Assembly (NCBI RefSeq): GCF_016862935.1
Contig: NZ_BONX01000031.1
Location: forward strand, 62,001 to 126,000
Reading direction: 5' to 3'
Origin: Plantactinospora mayteni
GTDB taxonomy: Bacteria > Actinomycetota > Actinomycetes > Mycobacteriales > Micromonosporaceae
Length of the DNA: 64,000 nucleotides
This document shows positions 31,557-40,320 of this stretch, piece after piece (positions within the stretch are counted from its first letter, which is position 1; each line of letters begins with the position of its first letter). Both the position numbers and the translations under genes were made by a program. The notes beneath the pieces were generated by a model that saw only the letters and a list, made by a program, of their open reading frames with translations, was not told where the DNA came from and made no database searches.

Positions 31557-34079
31557 GTGACTCGTCCTGATGAACATGACACTGGGACCGACCGGCTGTG
31601 GCTGGCTGTCGGTCCCGTCGTCGTCTTCGCGGCCGTCTCGGCTGCGGTCTGCGTACATGCGATCATCCGTAGTGGCTCCACGACGGGCTCCAACCTTCAG
31701 ATGGCAGCGACCCTGGTCGCACTGGTCGCGGTCGGCACCGCCGCCTCGGTGAAGATCCGCATCCGGTCGACCACGCACGGCTTCACCTGGATCGAGAGCG
31801 CCTTCATGGTCGGCCTGGCGGTGGCTCCCGCTCCGTGGGTCGTGCTGAGTACGGGGCTCGGCGTCGGCATCACCTGCGCCATCGTCAAGCGAGCCAAGAT
31901 CAGGAGCGTGTTCTCGGTCGCGAAGGAGATGGTCCTGGTCAGCGCCAGCGCGTTGACGTTGCTCCTCCTCGGCCACCATGGAGGATCATCACTCTCCGTC
32001 GCCGACCTGATCGGTCCACTCGCGGTTGCGTACCTGGTGAACGTGGTGTTGGACGAGCTGCTGACGCTGCCGATCATCGGCCTGGCCACGGGCACGAAGG
32101 TCAGCTACCTCTTCAGGGAGAACTGGAATCTGCGTTTGGCCACCGTTGTCGCCCGTTTTTTCCTGATCCTGGGCACCCTGGTGATCCTCCAGGCGGACAG
32201 CCGGCTGCTCGCGGCGATCCCACCACTGATCCTCAGTCTCCACCTGGCGTACTCGGGACGCATCCGGGCACGTACCGAGCAGCAGGCATGGCAGCGCCTG
32301 GCCCGGGCGACCGACGCCCTCAACGCCGTGGACCTCAACACCGTACTGAGGACAGCGGTGACGGGCGGCGCGGAACTCTTCTCCGCCGACGAGGTGGAGA
32401 TCGAGTTGACCGGGACGGGTCGGCTGGTCAGGGGAACGGCCAAGGCGCTCAGCTACGACGGACCGCCCGGCGCGGTCGCCGACGGTGCCGGCCTGGTCAT
32501 CCCGGTACCCCTCGAGGGACACAACACGGGCGATATCGGGATGCTGCGGTTGCGCTTCCGGGGGCCGGTCAAGCTTTCCGAGCGGGAGCAGTACACCCTG
32601 CGTACCTTTGCCTCGGCGCTCTGCACGGCGGTCCGCAACGCGTCCGCGTACGCCGAGTTGAACCGGGTGGCCGAGGAGCACGCGCACGCTGCCGCGCACG
32701 ACGCGCTGACCGGCCTGGCCAACCGGCGACACCTGCTCGACCGGGGCGCCGAGCAGCTCGGCCAGCGCCGCACCGAGGGGGTGGTCGCACTGCTGCTGAT
32801 CGACCTCAACCACTTCAAGGAGGTCAACGACACTCTCGGCCACGCGGCCGGTGACCGGGTGTTGATCCAGGTGGCCGAGCGGCTGCGCGGTGCCGTACAC
32901 GGCGAGGACCTGGTCGCCCGGCTCGGCGGGGACGAGTTCGCGGTGCTCTTCCACGGCCTGCCCGCCCCGGCGGTCGCCGCGCACCGGGCCGAGGCGCTGC
33001 TCACCGCACTGCACGAGCCGATCGAACTGGACGGGATGCGGATCAGTGTCGAGGCCAGCGGCGGCATCGCGGTCGCGCCCAGCAGCGGCGGGATGACCGA
33101 GCTGCTGCGCCGCGCCGACGTGGCGATGTACCAGGCCAAGCGGGCCGGACGGCGGATCTCCACGTACGCCCCGGCCCGGGACACCGCCGACCTCGGGCGG
33201 CTCTCGCTCGGCGGCGACCTGCCCCGGGCGGTGGCCGACCACGAGTTCACGGTCAACTTCCAGCCGATCGTGGACCTCGGCAGTGGCGAGGTGGTGGCCG
33301 CCGAGGCGCTGGCCCGGTGGCGGCATCCGGCCCGGGGCACCATCGATCCGCTCCGGTTCCTGGAGACGGTGGAGCGGTCCGGGCTGCTGCCGGCGTTCGC
33401 CGAGGCCGTACTCGACCAGTCGCTGATCGCCGTCAACACCTGGCGGGAGGCCGGCTTCGACCTGCCGGTGGCGGTCAACGTCTCGCCGCGCAGCCTGCTG
33501 GACGCCCGGTTCCCCGGCTCCGTACTGGCCCGGCTGCGGGCGCACGATCTGCCGCCAGACCGACTGGTGCTGGAGCTGACCGAGACGCTGACGCTCAGCC
33601 AGCTCGAGGTGGTCGACCAGGTGCTCGGGCAGCTCCGGGACGCGGGGATCCAGCTCGCGCTGGACGACTTCGGCACCGGTTACTCGTCGCTGTCGGTGCT
33701 GTCCCGGATCCCCGTACACGAATTGAAGATCGACCGGGGTTTTGTCACCGCGATGGAGACCTCGGCCGAGGCGGCTGCGGTGATCCGGTCCACCGTCGAC
33801 CTGGGCCGCAGCCTCAACCTGAGCGTGGTGGCCGAGGGTGTGGAGAGCGAACCGCAGCGCCGCGCGCTCTGGGAACTGGGCTGCGCCGCCGGGCAGGGCC
33901 ACCTCTTCGCCCGACCGATGCCGGCCGCCCGGCTGCTCGCCGCCCTGCACCAGGGCGCGGGCGGTCGCCCCGGCACGCTGGCCCCGGCGTTGCACGACGA
34001 GGGCGCCGTGGTCCGGCTCTCCCCCGGCCGCCGGCCCGGCCCGCGCCGCGCCGAGCGCCTGCCACATCTGCCCGCATAG
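31557..34079 (+). CDS. Membrane-bound GGDEF-EAL cyclic-di-GMP protein
   Basis: A protein of 840 residues: about 210 residues with seven or so membrane segments (MASE-like sensor), a GAF-like region (about 245-370), a GGDEF domain with RLGGDEF (about 455-461) intact, and an EAL domain with AAEALARW (about 583), ELTE, LDDFGTGYSSL, KIDRGFV and AEGVES. Catalytic residues are present for both diguanylate cyclase and phosphodiesterase activity; an RxxD inhibitory site is not seen before GGDEF (sequence there is GEDLVA), so product inhibition may be absent. GTG 31557 follows GGGAA by 6 nt. Net activity cannot be predicted. Confidence 0.9.
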   Translation: MTRPDEHDTGTDRLWLAVGPVVVFAAVSAAVCVHAIIRSGSTTGSNLQMAATLVALVAVGTAASVKIRIRSTTHGFTWIESAFMVGLAVAPAPWVVLSTGLGVGITCAIVKRAKIRSVFSVAKEMVLVSASALTLLLLGHHGGSSLSVADLIGPLAVAYLVNVVLDELLTLPIIGLATGTKVSYLFRENWNLRLATVVARFFLILGTLVILQADSRLLAAIPPLILSLHLAYSGRIRARTEQQAWQRLARATDALNAVDLNTVLRTAVTGGAELFSADEVEIELTGTGRLVRGTAKALSYDGPPGAVADGAGLVIPVPLEGHNTGDIGMLRLRFRGPVKLSEREQYTLRTFASALCTAVRNASAYAELNRVAEEHAHAAAHDALTGLANRRHLLDRGAEQLGQRRTEGVVALLLIDLNHFKEVNDTLGHAAGDRVLIQVAERLRGAVHGEDLVARLGGDEFAVLFHGLPAPAVAAHRAEALLTALHEPIELDGMRISVEASGGIAVAPSSGGMTELLRRADVAMYQAKRAGRRISTYAPARDTADLGRLSLGGDLPRAVADHEFTVNFQPIVDLGSGEVVAAEALARWRHPARGTIDPLRFLETVERSGLLPAFAEAVLDQSLIAVNTWREAGFDLPVAVNVSPRSLLDARFPGSVLARLRAHDLPPDRLVLELTETLTLSQLEVVDQVLGQLRDAGIQLALDDFGTGYSSLSVLSRIPVHELKIDRGFVTAMETSAEAAAVIRSTVDLGRSLNLSVVAEGVESEPQRRALWELGCAAGQGHLFARPMPAARLLAALHQGAGGRPGTLAPALHDEGAVVRLSPGRRPGPRRAERLPHLPA

Positions 34080-34086
34080 AACGCCA

Positions 34087-34111
34087 GGCACGGCACGGCA
34101 CGGCACGGCAC
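34087..34111. repeat. Five tandem GGCAC pentamers
   Basis: A simple-sequence run of five GGCAC units just after the GGDEF-EAL stop codon. Likely hypervariable in copy number. Confidence 0.85.
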
Positions 34112-34140
34112 GGAGCCGCTGCCGCACCTGCCAGCGCAAT

Positions 34141-34255
34141 AGACGCACCCATCGCCGAGAGCATGCCGGCGTAACGGACGTACCCATCGCCGAGAGCATG
34201 CCGGAGTAACGGACGTACCCATCGCCGAGCGCCTGCCGGAGTAACGGACGCACCC
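34141..34255. repeat. 35-bp tandem repeats, 3.3 copies
   Basis: Units 34141-34175, 34176-34210 and 34211-34245 plus 10 bp of a fourth. The unit contains ACCCATCGCCGAGAGCATG and ends GTAAC. Copies differ by a few bases. It lies between the GGDEF-EAL gene and the next gene start (34285). It is not CRISPR: the units are contiguous with no spacers. Confidence 0.85.
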
Positions 34256-34284
34256 GCCTCAGGCCGTCTGCCACACTTGCCCGC

Positions 34285-35700
34285 GTGAGTGCCACGGACG
34301 AACTGGAGACCTCCTCGGCCAACGGCCGGAGATACTGGCGCCGGGCCGACCGGGCCGCCGGTGGTCTCGCCGCCGACCTGGTGCTCTATCTCCTCTCCAC
34401 CGGCTTCGCCGCCGTCACCGCCGCCACCTCCACTCTGCTGCCGCACCGGGCCTGGGGCAGCGTCGCCGCCGTCGGCTACCTGCTCGGCACGATTGTGGTG
34501 CTCGGTCAACTCCTGGTCCGGCGCCGCCGGCCCGACTCCCGGCTGGCCGGTACCGCCGCCCGGGGCGGGTTGACCGTCGTCACCTGGGCCGCCACCGCGC
34601 TGCTGCCGCTGGTCTGGCAGGCGGTCGAGCGGGTCGGCGGGCGGCTCGACCGGGCCCAGGAGGAGGTGGTGGTGGTCGAGCACTCCGGCGCCCGGCTGCT
34701 CGACCACGGCACGCCGTACCTGACCCGGGACGCCATCGCCGCACTGCCCGGCGGAGAGCAACTGCTCGGCTACACCCCGTACCAGCCGGGCATGGCGCTC
34801 TTCGGGCTGCCCCGCGCCGTCGCCGGCACCGTGTGGTGGACGGACGCCCGGATCTGGTTCGCCGTCGCCACCGCCGTCGCACTCGGCCTGGCCGTGCTGC
34901 TGCTCCGCCGCCCGGCGGCGACGATCGCCGCTGCCGACCGGTCCGGCGCGGCCGTCTCCGGTGTCGACCGGGCCGGCGCGGTGTCGGCGCGGTGGGCCGG
35001 TGCCCGGGACGCGGCGCTGGTCCGGGCGGTGCAGCTTGCGACGGTACTGCCGGTCTGCGCGCTGACCCTGGCGACCGGCGGCGACGACCTGCCGGTCCTC
35101 GCCCTCTGCCTGCTCGCCCTCGCCTGCGCCGCCCGGGACCGCTTCGTCGCCGCCGGGCTGGCGGTCGGGCTGGCGGCGGCACTGAAACTCTTCGCCTGGC
35201 CGGTCGCGCTGGTCCTGCTGGTGCACGCCGTCGTCCGGGGGCGCCGGACCGGGCTGCGGCTGGCCGCCGGGGCGGTCGGCCTGCCACTCGTCGCGCTCGT
35301 CCCGGCCCAACTCGTCGACTCGGCGGCGCTGGTCGAGAACGTGCTGCGCTTCCCGCTCGGCCACGGCCTGGTCAGCAGCCCGGCCGCGTCACCGTTCCCC
35401 GGATACCTGATCGCGCAGGCGCTGCCGGCCGGCCGGGTGGTCGCCGCCGCGCTGCTGGTCGCGGCCGGACTGCTGATCGCCGTCCTGCTGCTGCGCCGCC
35501 CGCCCCGCACGGCCGCCTCCGCCGCGCTGTTCTGCGGGTACGGGCTGCTCGCCGCGATCCTGCTGATGCCGTCGACCCGGTTCGGGTACCTGCTCTATCC
35601 GGTCGCCTTCCTGGCCTGGGTCCCCGCGCTCCGGCTCGCCCGTACCCCGCACGACACCCCCGAATCCGATCGCGCACCGGTGCCGACGGCCATCCCGTGA
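34285..35700 (+). CDS. Multi-spanning membrane protein, GT-C-like
   Basis: A protein of 471 residues and about ten hydrophobic segments. The layout (a long extracytoplasmic loop after helix 4 with LDHGTPYLTRDAIAALP and GYTPYQPGMALFGLP, and a conserved LAAALKLFAWPVALVLLVH and FPGYLIAQALP) resembles DUF2029/GT87-like polyprenyl-dependent glycosyltransferases, though no D-containing catalytic motif is conclusive. Glycosyltransferase function is therefore inferred. GTG 34285 is the start. Its stop overlaps the start of crcB (GTGA), so these genes are coupled although unrelated in pathway. Confidence 0.65.
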   Translation: MSATDELETSSANGRRYWRRADRAAGGLAADLVLYLLSTGFAAVTAATSTLLPHRAWGSVAAVGYLLGTIVVLGQLLVRRRRPDSRLAGTAARGGLTVVTWAATALLPLVWQAVERVGGRLDRAQEEVVVVEHSGARLLDHGTPYLTRDAIAALPGGEQLLGYTPYQPGMALFGLPRAVAGTVWWTDARIWFAVATAVALGLAVLLLRRPAATIAAADRSGAAVSGVDRAGAVSARWAGARDAALVRAVQLATVLPVCALTLATGGDDLPVLALCLLALACAARDRFVAAGLAVGLAAALKLFAWPVALVLLVHAVVRGRRTGLRLAAGAVGLPLVALVPAQLVDSAALVENVLRFPLGHGLVSSPAASPFPGYLIAQALPAGRVVAAALLVAAGLLIAVLLLRRPPRTAASAALFCGYGLLAAILLMPSTRFGYLLYPVAFLAWVPALRLARTPHDTPESDRAPVPTAIP

Positions 35701-36173
35701 ACGCCGACGGCGATCCGGTGAACCCGCCCCGCTCCGTCGAGCCCCACGAGCCCGACGAACCCGACGAGCCCCCTGCGCTGCCGGGCCGGCCCGGCTGGGA
35801 CGTCTTCGCCGTGGTCGCCCTCGGCGGGGCGCTCGGCTCGGCCGGCCGGTACGGGCTGGCGGTGCTCTGGCCTCACGCCGCGACCGGCGTACCGTGGGCG
35901 ACCCTGGTCACCAACCTCTCCGGCTGTGCCCTGATCGGCCTGCTGATGCGGCTGGTCACCACCGCCGTCGCCCCGCACCGGCTGGTCCGGCCGTTCCTCG
36001 GCACCGGGATCCTCGGCGGCTTCACCACGTTCTCCACCTACGCGGTGGAGACCCGGGGACTGCTCGCCGCCGGGCGCCCGGGTGTCGCCGTCGGCTACCT
36101 GCTCGGCACGCTCGCCGGAGCACTGGTCGCGGTACGCCTGGGAATGTGGGCGGCGGATCGGGTGCGGTCGTGA
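35697..36173 (+). CDS. crcB: Fluoride exporter CrcB/Fluc (first subunit)
   Basis: A protein of 158 residues with four membrane helices and Fluc signatures: GGALGSAGRYGLAV (helix 1), WATLVTNLSGCALIGLLM (Asn in helix 2) and GTGILGGFTTFSTYAVET (helix 3 break and Phe/Thr pore residues). About 35 N-terminal residues are Pro/Glu/Asp-rich and non-conserved. GTG 35697 overlaps the preceding stop. With the next gene it probably makes an antiparallel heterodimer exporting fluoride. No fluoride riboswitch was recognised upstream. Confidence 0.92.
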   Translation: MNADGDPVNPPRSVEPHEPDEPDEPPALPGRPGWDVFAVVALGGALGSAGRYGLAVLWPHAATGVPWATLVTNLSGCALIGLLMRLVTTAVAPHRLVRPFLGTGILGGFTTFSTYAVETRGLLAAGRPGVAVGYLLGTLAGALVAVRLGMWAADRVRS

Positions 36174-36192
36174 CCGGACGTGCGGGCCGACG

Positions 36193-36561
36193 ATGCTGAC
36201 CTGGGCGGCGATACTCGGCGGCGGTGCCGTCGGCGCGGTCTGCCGGTTCACGGTCAACTGGCTGGTCGAGCGCCGGTCCGGCCCCGCGCCGTGGGCGACG
36301 TTCATGGTCAACGTCGCCGGCTCACTGGTGCTGGGCCTGCTCGCCGGCGCGGGTGCCGCCCTGCCGGGCTGGGTCGGCGCGCTGGTCGGCACCGGCTTCT
36401 GCGGCGCCCTGACCACGTACTCGACGTTCGGCTACGAGACCGTGCAGTTGCTCCGGAGCGGGCCGGGCGGGCGTGGCTGGGCGGTGCTGAACGTGCTGGC
36501 CAGCCTCGTCGTCGGGCTCGGCGCCGCCGCCCTGGGCTGGCAGCTCGGGAGCCTCCGATGA
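36193..36561 (+). CDS. crcB: Fluoride exporter CrcB/Fluc (second subunit)
   Basis: A protein of 122 residues with four helices: GGGAVGAVCRFTVNWL, WATFMVNVAGSLVLGLL and GTGFCGALTTYSTFGYETV, matching Fluc. Paired crcB genes usually encode two inverted subunits that assemble into one dual-topology channel. It begins 19 nt after the first crcB. Its stop overlaps a short frame (36558-36650). Confidence 0.92.
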   Translation: MLTWAAILGGGAVGAVCRFTVNWLVERRSGPAPWATFMVNVAGSLVLGLLAGAGAALPGWVGALVGTGFCGALTTYSTFGYETVQLLRSGPGGRGWAVLNVLASLVVGLGAAALGWQLGSLR

Positions 36562-36650
36562 CCCAGTCACCGCCCGTGCCGTTGCCGCGGGTGGACGGCC
36601 GCCCGGTCGGGCGCGTCGGCCCGGTCGCCCCCGACAGGCCGAGACGGTGA
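36558..36650 (+). CDS. Short frame after crcB
   Basis: A 30-codon frame starting in an ATGA overlap with the crcB stop and reading a Pro/Arg-rich peptide. No ribosome site can be separated from the coding sequence and no homology is seen. It could be a vestigial gene start; probably not a gene. Confidence 0.2.
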   Translation: MTQSPPVPLPRVDGRPVGRVGPVAPDRPRR

Positions 36651-36902
36651 CGCACCGGGATCGTCGGCCTCCCCGGGGCACGAGCCCATACTGACGGGGC
36701 CCGCCCGGCGGACATGTCGCGCTCTCCTGACCGCTTTCTGCGGCATCTGCCGAGCAGAGTCGGCCGACGGGGCGTAAACCTGAGGCGTGGCTCCTCCGAT
36801 GCCTGAAGGCACCAGCATCCGGCATCACACAACCAACGGTGAAGGGAGGGAGCGCGGGATTCCCCGACGCCGAGAGACGCCGGTCCCCTCCGCGCAAATC
36901 TG
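36651..36902. other. Gap before the phosphoribosyltransferase
   Basis: About 250 bp without a recognisable gene. It contains the near-perfect GGTGAAGGGAGGGAGCG ribosome-like stretch well before the next start, and no clear -10 box. Likely promoter region of the phosphoribosyltransferase gene. Confidence 0.35.
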
Positions 36903-37538
36903 ATGGACGCGACCTATCGGGATCGGGCGGAGGCCGGCGCCGTACTCGCCGACCGGCTCGCCACGATCGCCGGCGACCCCGACGTGGTCGTCCTCGGGCT
37001 GGTCCGGGGCGGCGTACCGGTGGCGGCGGCGGTGGCGGAACGGCTCGGCGCCCCGCTGGACGTACTGGTGGTCCGGAAACTGGGCCTGCCGGAGGCGCCC
37101 GAGGTGGCCTTCGGCGCCGTCGGACCGGGCGGGCTGCGGGTACTCAACGAGGAGATCGCCGGCACGCTGGCCCCGGAAGAGGTGGACACGGTGGTCCGGG
37201 CCGAGACCGCCGAGTTGGAGCGGCGCGAGTCGCTCTACCGGGAGGGCCGGCCGCCGTTGCGGCTGGACGGCCGGATCGCGGTGATCGTCGACGACGGGCT
37301 GGCCACCGGCGCCACCGCGCGGGCCGCCGTGGGGGTCGCCCGGCAACTGGGCGCCCGGCGGGTGGTGGTCGCCGTGCCGGTCGGCGCGCCACAGTCGTAC
37401 GACCTGCTCAGCCGCGCCGCCGACGAGGTGGTCTGCCCAGAGCGCCCGGCCGACTTCGGCGCCGTCAGCCGCTACTACGACGACTTCCATGAGGTGTCGG
37501 ATGCCGAAGTGGTGGCCGCGCTGACAGGAACTCGGTGA
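36903..37538 (+). CDS. Phosphoribosyltransferase family protein
   Basis: A protein of 211 residues. The PRPP-binding loop VIVDDGLATGATARAAVG (about residue 124-141) is the type-I phosphoribosyltransferase signature. N-terminal VVVLGLVRGGVPVAAAVAERL and VLVVRKLGLPEAPEVAFGAVG match the actinobacterial COG1926 group, whose members are often beside erythromycin-esterase-like hydrolases. The substrate base is unknown. ATG 36903 is the first in-frame start; no ribosome site is obvious. It is followed by a zinc-ribbon gene, with which it may not be co-transcribed. Confidence 0.87.
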   Translation: MDATYRDRAEAGAVLADRLATIAGDPDVVVLGLVRGGVPVAAAVAERLGAPLDVLVVRKLGLPEAPEVAFGAVGPGGLRVLNEEIAGTLAPEEVDTVVRAETAELERRESLYREGRPPLRLDGRIAVIVDDGLATGATARAAVGVARQLGARRVVVAVPVGAPQSYDLLSRAADEVVCPERPADFGAVSRYYDDFHEVSDAEVVAALTGTR

Positions 37539-37548
37539 TTCGACCGGG

Positions 37549-37554
37549 TACCGT
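37549..37554 (+). promoter_or_regulatory. -10 element of a leaderless zinc-ribbon gene
   Basis: TACCGT, 6 nt, then ATG 37561. This spacing decides the start among three close candidates (GTG 37558, ATG 37561, ATG 37567). Confidence 0.45.
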
Positions 37555-37560
37555 CGAGTG

Positions 37561-37965
37561 ATGCAGATGACCTGTCCCAAGTGTCGTGGCGACATGCGCC
37601 AGTACGAGCGCAGCGGCGTCACGGTTGACCAGTGCACCGAATGCCGTGGCATCTTCCTCGACCGGGGCGAGTTGGAGAAGCTGTTCGAGGCCGAGGCCAA
37701 CTGGAGCCAGCAGCAGTCGTCGGCGTCGCAGCATGCCCCCGCCCCGGGTGCCGGATACGCGCCGCCTCCGCCTCCGCCGGCACCGCACCAGCCCGCCTAC
37801 GGGGGCCCGAGCCACGTACCGCCACCGCCGCCGCCACCGCCCGGACACGGCTACCCGCCGGCACCGGCCCCGGCGTACGGGCATCACGGGCAGCCGCACC
37901 ACGGCTACCACGGGCACTACCGGCACAAGAAGCGGAAGGGCTTCCTGAACGACTTCTTCGACTGA
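37561..37965 (+). CDS. TFIIB-type zinc-ribbon protein, proline-rich
   Basis: A protein of 134 residues. The N-terminus is a zf-TFIIB domain: MTCPKCRGDM and QCTECRGIFLDRGELEKLFE supply CxxC...CxxC ligands (about residue 5-35). A tail of about 70 residues follows that is rich in Pro, Tyr, Gly and His (PAPGAGYAPPPPP, GHHGQPHHGYHGHY), and a basic C-terminal KKRKGFLNDFF. Zinc-ribbon proteins of this type are common in bacteria; function unknown, possibly nucleic-acid or protein binding. Start ATG 37561 by leaderless spacing. Confidence 0.82.
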   Translation: MQMTCPKCRGDMRQYERSGVTVDQCTECRGIFLDRGELEKLFEAEANWSQQQSSASQHAPAPGAGYAPPPPPPAPHQPAYGGPSHVPPPPPPPPGHGYPPAPAPAYGHHGQPHHGYHGHYRHKKRKGFLNDFFD

Positions 37966-38101
37966 TCGGCCCCGTCGGCAGGACGGCACCGGTCCCCGCT
38001 GCGAGACCGGTTACCGGATCGGCCGGCTGACCGGAGTCTTCGCGGATCCCCGTGCCCGGCAACGAACCTCCGCGCGTCGTCGACGGGCGGGCGTACGTAC
38101 G

Positions 38102-38851
38102 GTGCTGAGCGCGGGGATCTTGCCATTGGCGGAGGTGGGTCGGCTGGACGGCGTACACGCGTACCGGCCTGCGGGCGGCCCGGCTTCCCGGGCGGCGGAG
38201 CCGCGGCGTGCGCTCGGTGCGGCGTACGACCGGATCACCGCGACCGTCGACGGCCTCGCCGACGCCGACCTGCTCCGGCCGACCCGCTGCCGGGGTTGGC
38301 TCGTCGTCGACCTGCTCCTGCATCTCGTCCTCGACGCCCAGCGGGCCCTGGTCACGCTCGCCAGCCCGGCGGTCGGGCCGGCCGACGTGGACGGCGTCAG
38401 CTACTGGCTGTCGCCGAGCGGTCCGGAAGAGGGGCTCCACGCCGGCTGGGTACGCCGGTCCGCGGCCGCCTTCGACCGGCCGCGCGGGGTGGTCCGGCTC
38501 TGGACCGACACCGCACCGGCGGCGGTGCGGGCCGCCGCCGCGGCCGACCCGCTCGGGTACGTCACCACCCAGGGCCACGTGCTGGCGGTGCCGGAGTTCC
38601 TCGCCACCCTGGTCACCGAGGCGGTCGTGCACCATCTCGACCTGACGGTGGACCTTCCCGGCGGGCCGGAGCGGGGCGGCGTCGCCATCGCGGTGGCGAC
38701 CCTGGACGGGCTGCTCAGCGACGAGGCGATCCGCCCGGCCGACTGGTCGGACACCGACTATCTGCTGAAGGGGACCGGGCGGCTCCCGCTGACCGCGCAC
38801 GACCGGTTGGTACTCGGCGAGGCCGCCGGCTGGTTCCCACTGCTCGGCTGA
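38102..38851 (+). CDS. Maleylpyruvate isomerase-fold (MDMPI/DinB superfamily) protein
   Basis: A protein of 249 residues with the MDMPI N-terminal four-helix bundle: AAYDRITATVDGLADADLLRPTRCRGWLVVDLLLHLVLDAQRA carries the first metal-binding His, and TEAVVHHLDLTVDL the second and third. Members act as mycothiol-dependent isomerases or bacillithiol/mycothiol transferases. The C-terminal half is shorter than full maleylpyruvate isomerases. GTG 38102 is the start by default; conserved sequence begins around residue 40, so a later start is possible. Convergent with dnaB. Confidence 0.75.
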   Translation: MLSAGILPLAEVGRLDGVHAYRPAGGPASRAAEPRRALGAAYDRITATVDGLADADLLRPTRCRGWLVVDLLLHLVLDAQRALVTLASPAVGPADVDGVSYWLSPSGPEEGLHAGWVRRSAAAFDRPRGVVRLWTDTAPAAVRAAAAADPLGYVTTQGHVLAVPEFLATLVTEAVVHHLDLTVDLPGGPERGGVAIAVATLDGLLSDEAIRPADWSDTDYLLKGTGRLPLTAHDRLVLGEAAGWFPLLG

Positions 38852-38883
38852 GCCGACCGCGCCGGGGCCGCGCGGGGTGGGGC

Positions 38884-40320
38884 TCAGACGATGGCCATGT
38901 CCACGAACCGGGACAGGTGGAGTTGGGCGGCGACAGTGACGGTGTCCGTCGGCCCATTCCTGTGCTTGGCAACAATGAAATCCGCCTCGCCGGCCCGGGG
39001 CGACTCCTTGTCGTAGTAGTCGTCGCGGTGCAGCAATATGACAACGTCCGCATCTTGCTCAATTGACCCAGATTCACGCAAGTCGGACAGTTGGGGGCGC
39101 TTGTCGGTACGTTGCTCCGGGCCACGGTTCAGCTGGCTGACCGCGATCACCGGGCACTCGACCTCCTTGGCCAGCAGCTTCAGCCCCCGGGACAGCTCGG
39201 CGACCTCCTGCTGGCGGCTCTCGGTGCGCTTCGGCGAACTCATCAGCTGGAGATAGTCCACCACGATCATCTTGAGGTCGTGCCGCTGCTTGAGCCGGCG
39301 GGCCTTGGCCCGGATCTCCATTAGGTTCATGTTGGGGGTGTCGTCGACGAAGAGTGGCGCCTCGCTGATCTCGCCCATCCGGCGGGCCAGCTTGGTCCAG
39401 TCGTCGTCCGAGAGCTGCCCGCTGCGCAGCACGTGCAGCGGCACCCGGGCCTCGGCCGAGAGGAGCCGCATCACGATCTCGACCTTGCTCATTTCCAGCG
39501 AGAAGATGGCGCTCGCACAGTTGTGGCGAATTGCGGCATTTCTGGCGAAATCCATGGAAGCTGTTGATTTTCCCAAACCAGGTCTGCCGGCCACGATAAC
39601 CAACTGCCCCGGGTGCAGCCCGTTGAGCAGCCGGTCCAGGTCGGTGAAGCCGGTCGGTACCCCGGTCATCACGCCGCCCTGCGCACCGACCGCCTCGATC
39701 TCGTCCAGCGTCGGCTGGAGCATGTCGGCGAGCACCGCGAAGTCCTCGCTGACCCGCTTCTCGGTGACGTCGTAGACCGCCTGCTGGGCCAGGTCCACCA
39801 CGTCGTCGACGTCCCGCCCGCCGCCACCGGCCGAGCCGTAGCCGAGCTGGACGATCCGGGTACCCGCCTCGACCAGGCGGCGCAGCACCGCGCGCTCGCC
39901 GACGATCCGGGCGTAGTAGGCGGCGTTGGCGGCCGTCGGCACGCTGGCGATCAGCGTGTGCAGATAGGGTGCGCCGCCGACCCGGGCCAGGTCGCCGGAG
40001 TCGGCGAGCGCGGCGGCGACGGTGATCGCGTCGGCCGGCTCACCCCGACCGTAGAGATCCAGGATCGCGTCGAAGACCGTCGAGTGCACCGGCCGGTAGA
40101 AGTCGTTGGTCCGGAGGATCTCGACGACGTCGGCGATCGCGTCCTTGGAGAGCAGCATCCCGCCGAGCACGCACTGCTCGGCCGCGATGTCCTGCGGCGG
40201 GGTCTTGTCGAACTGCCCGTCGCGCGGCGCCGGGACGTCCGTCGACGGCGCCGACGGTCGCGACTCTCCACGCGGCGGGCGCGGCTCCCCACGGACGTCG
40301 TCGGTGACCGACACGGGCAT
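38884..40320 (-). CDS. dnaB: Replicative DNA helicase DnaB
   Basis: A protein of 478 residues, intein-free. The N-terminal collar domain (about residue 40-150) has AAEQCVLGGMLLSKDAIADVVE; the RecA-type ATPase has VIVAGRPGLGKST (Walker A, about 239), FSLEMSKVEIVMRLL, MIVVDYLQLM (Walker B), and VIAVSQLNRGPEQRTDKRPQLSDLRESGSIEQDADVV. DnaB unwinds the replication fork. ATG 40320 has GGAGGGGG just upstream. The gene is divergent from a disordered membrane protein; a DnaA box lies 257 bp upstream. Confidence 0.97.
   Translation of the reverse strand: MPVSVTDDVRGEPRPPRGESRPSAPSTDVPAPRDGQFDKTPPQDIAAEQCVLGGMLLSKDAIADVVEILRTNDFYRPVHSTVFDAILDLYGRGEPADAITVAAALADSGDLARVGGAPYLHTLIASVPTAANAAYYARIVGERAVLRRLVEAGTRIVQLGYGSAGGGGRDVDDVVDLAQQAVYDVTEKRVSEDFAVLADMLQPTLDEIEAVGAQGGVMTGVPTGFTDLDRLLNGLHPGQLVIVAGRPGLGKSTASMDFARNAAIRHNCASAIFSLEMSKVEIVMRLLSAEARVPLHVLRSGQLSDDDWTKLARRMGEISEAPLFVDDTPNMNLMEIRAKARRLKQRHDLKMIVVDYLQLMSSPKRTESRQQEVAELSRGLKLLAKEVECPVIAVSQLNRGPEQRTDKRPQLSDLRESGSIEQDADVVILLHRDDYYDKESPRAGEADFIVAKHRNGPTDTVTVAAQLHLSRFVDMAIV

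Noticed and set aside
34141-34255. CRISPR-like repeat array
   Set aside because: The units are directly adjacent with no spacers and no cas genes nearby.
31989-34322. Long minus-strand open frame opposite the GGDEF-EAL gene
   Set aside because: Antisense shadow; the plus strand encodes intact catalytic motifs.
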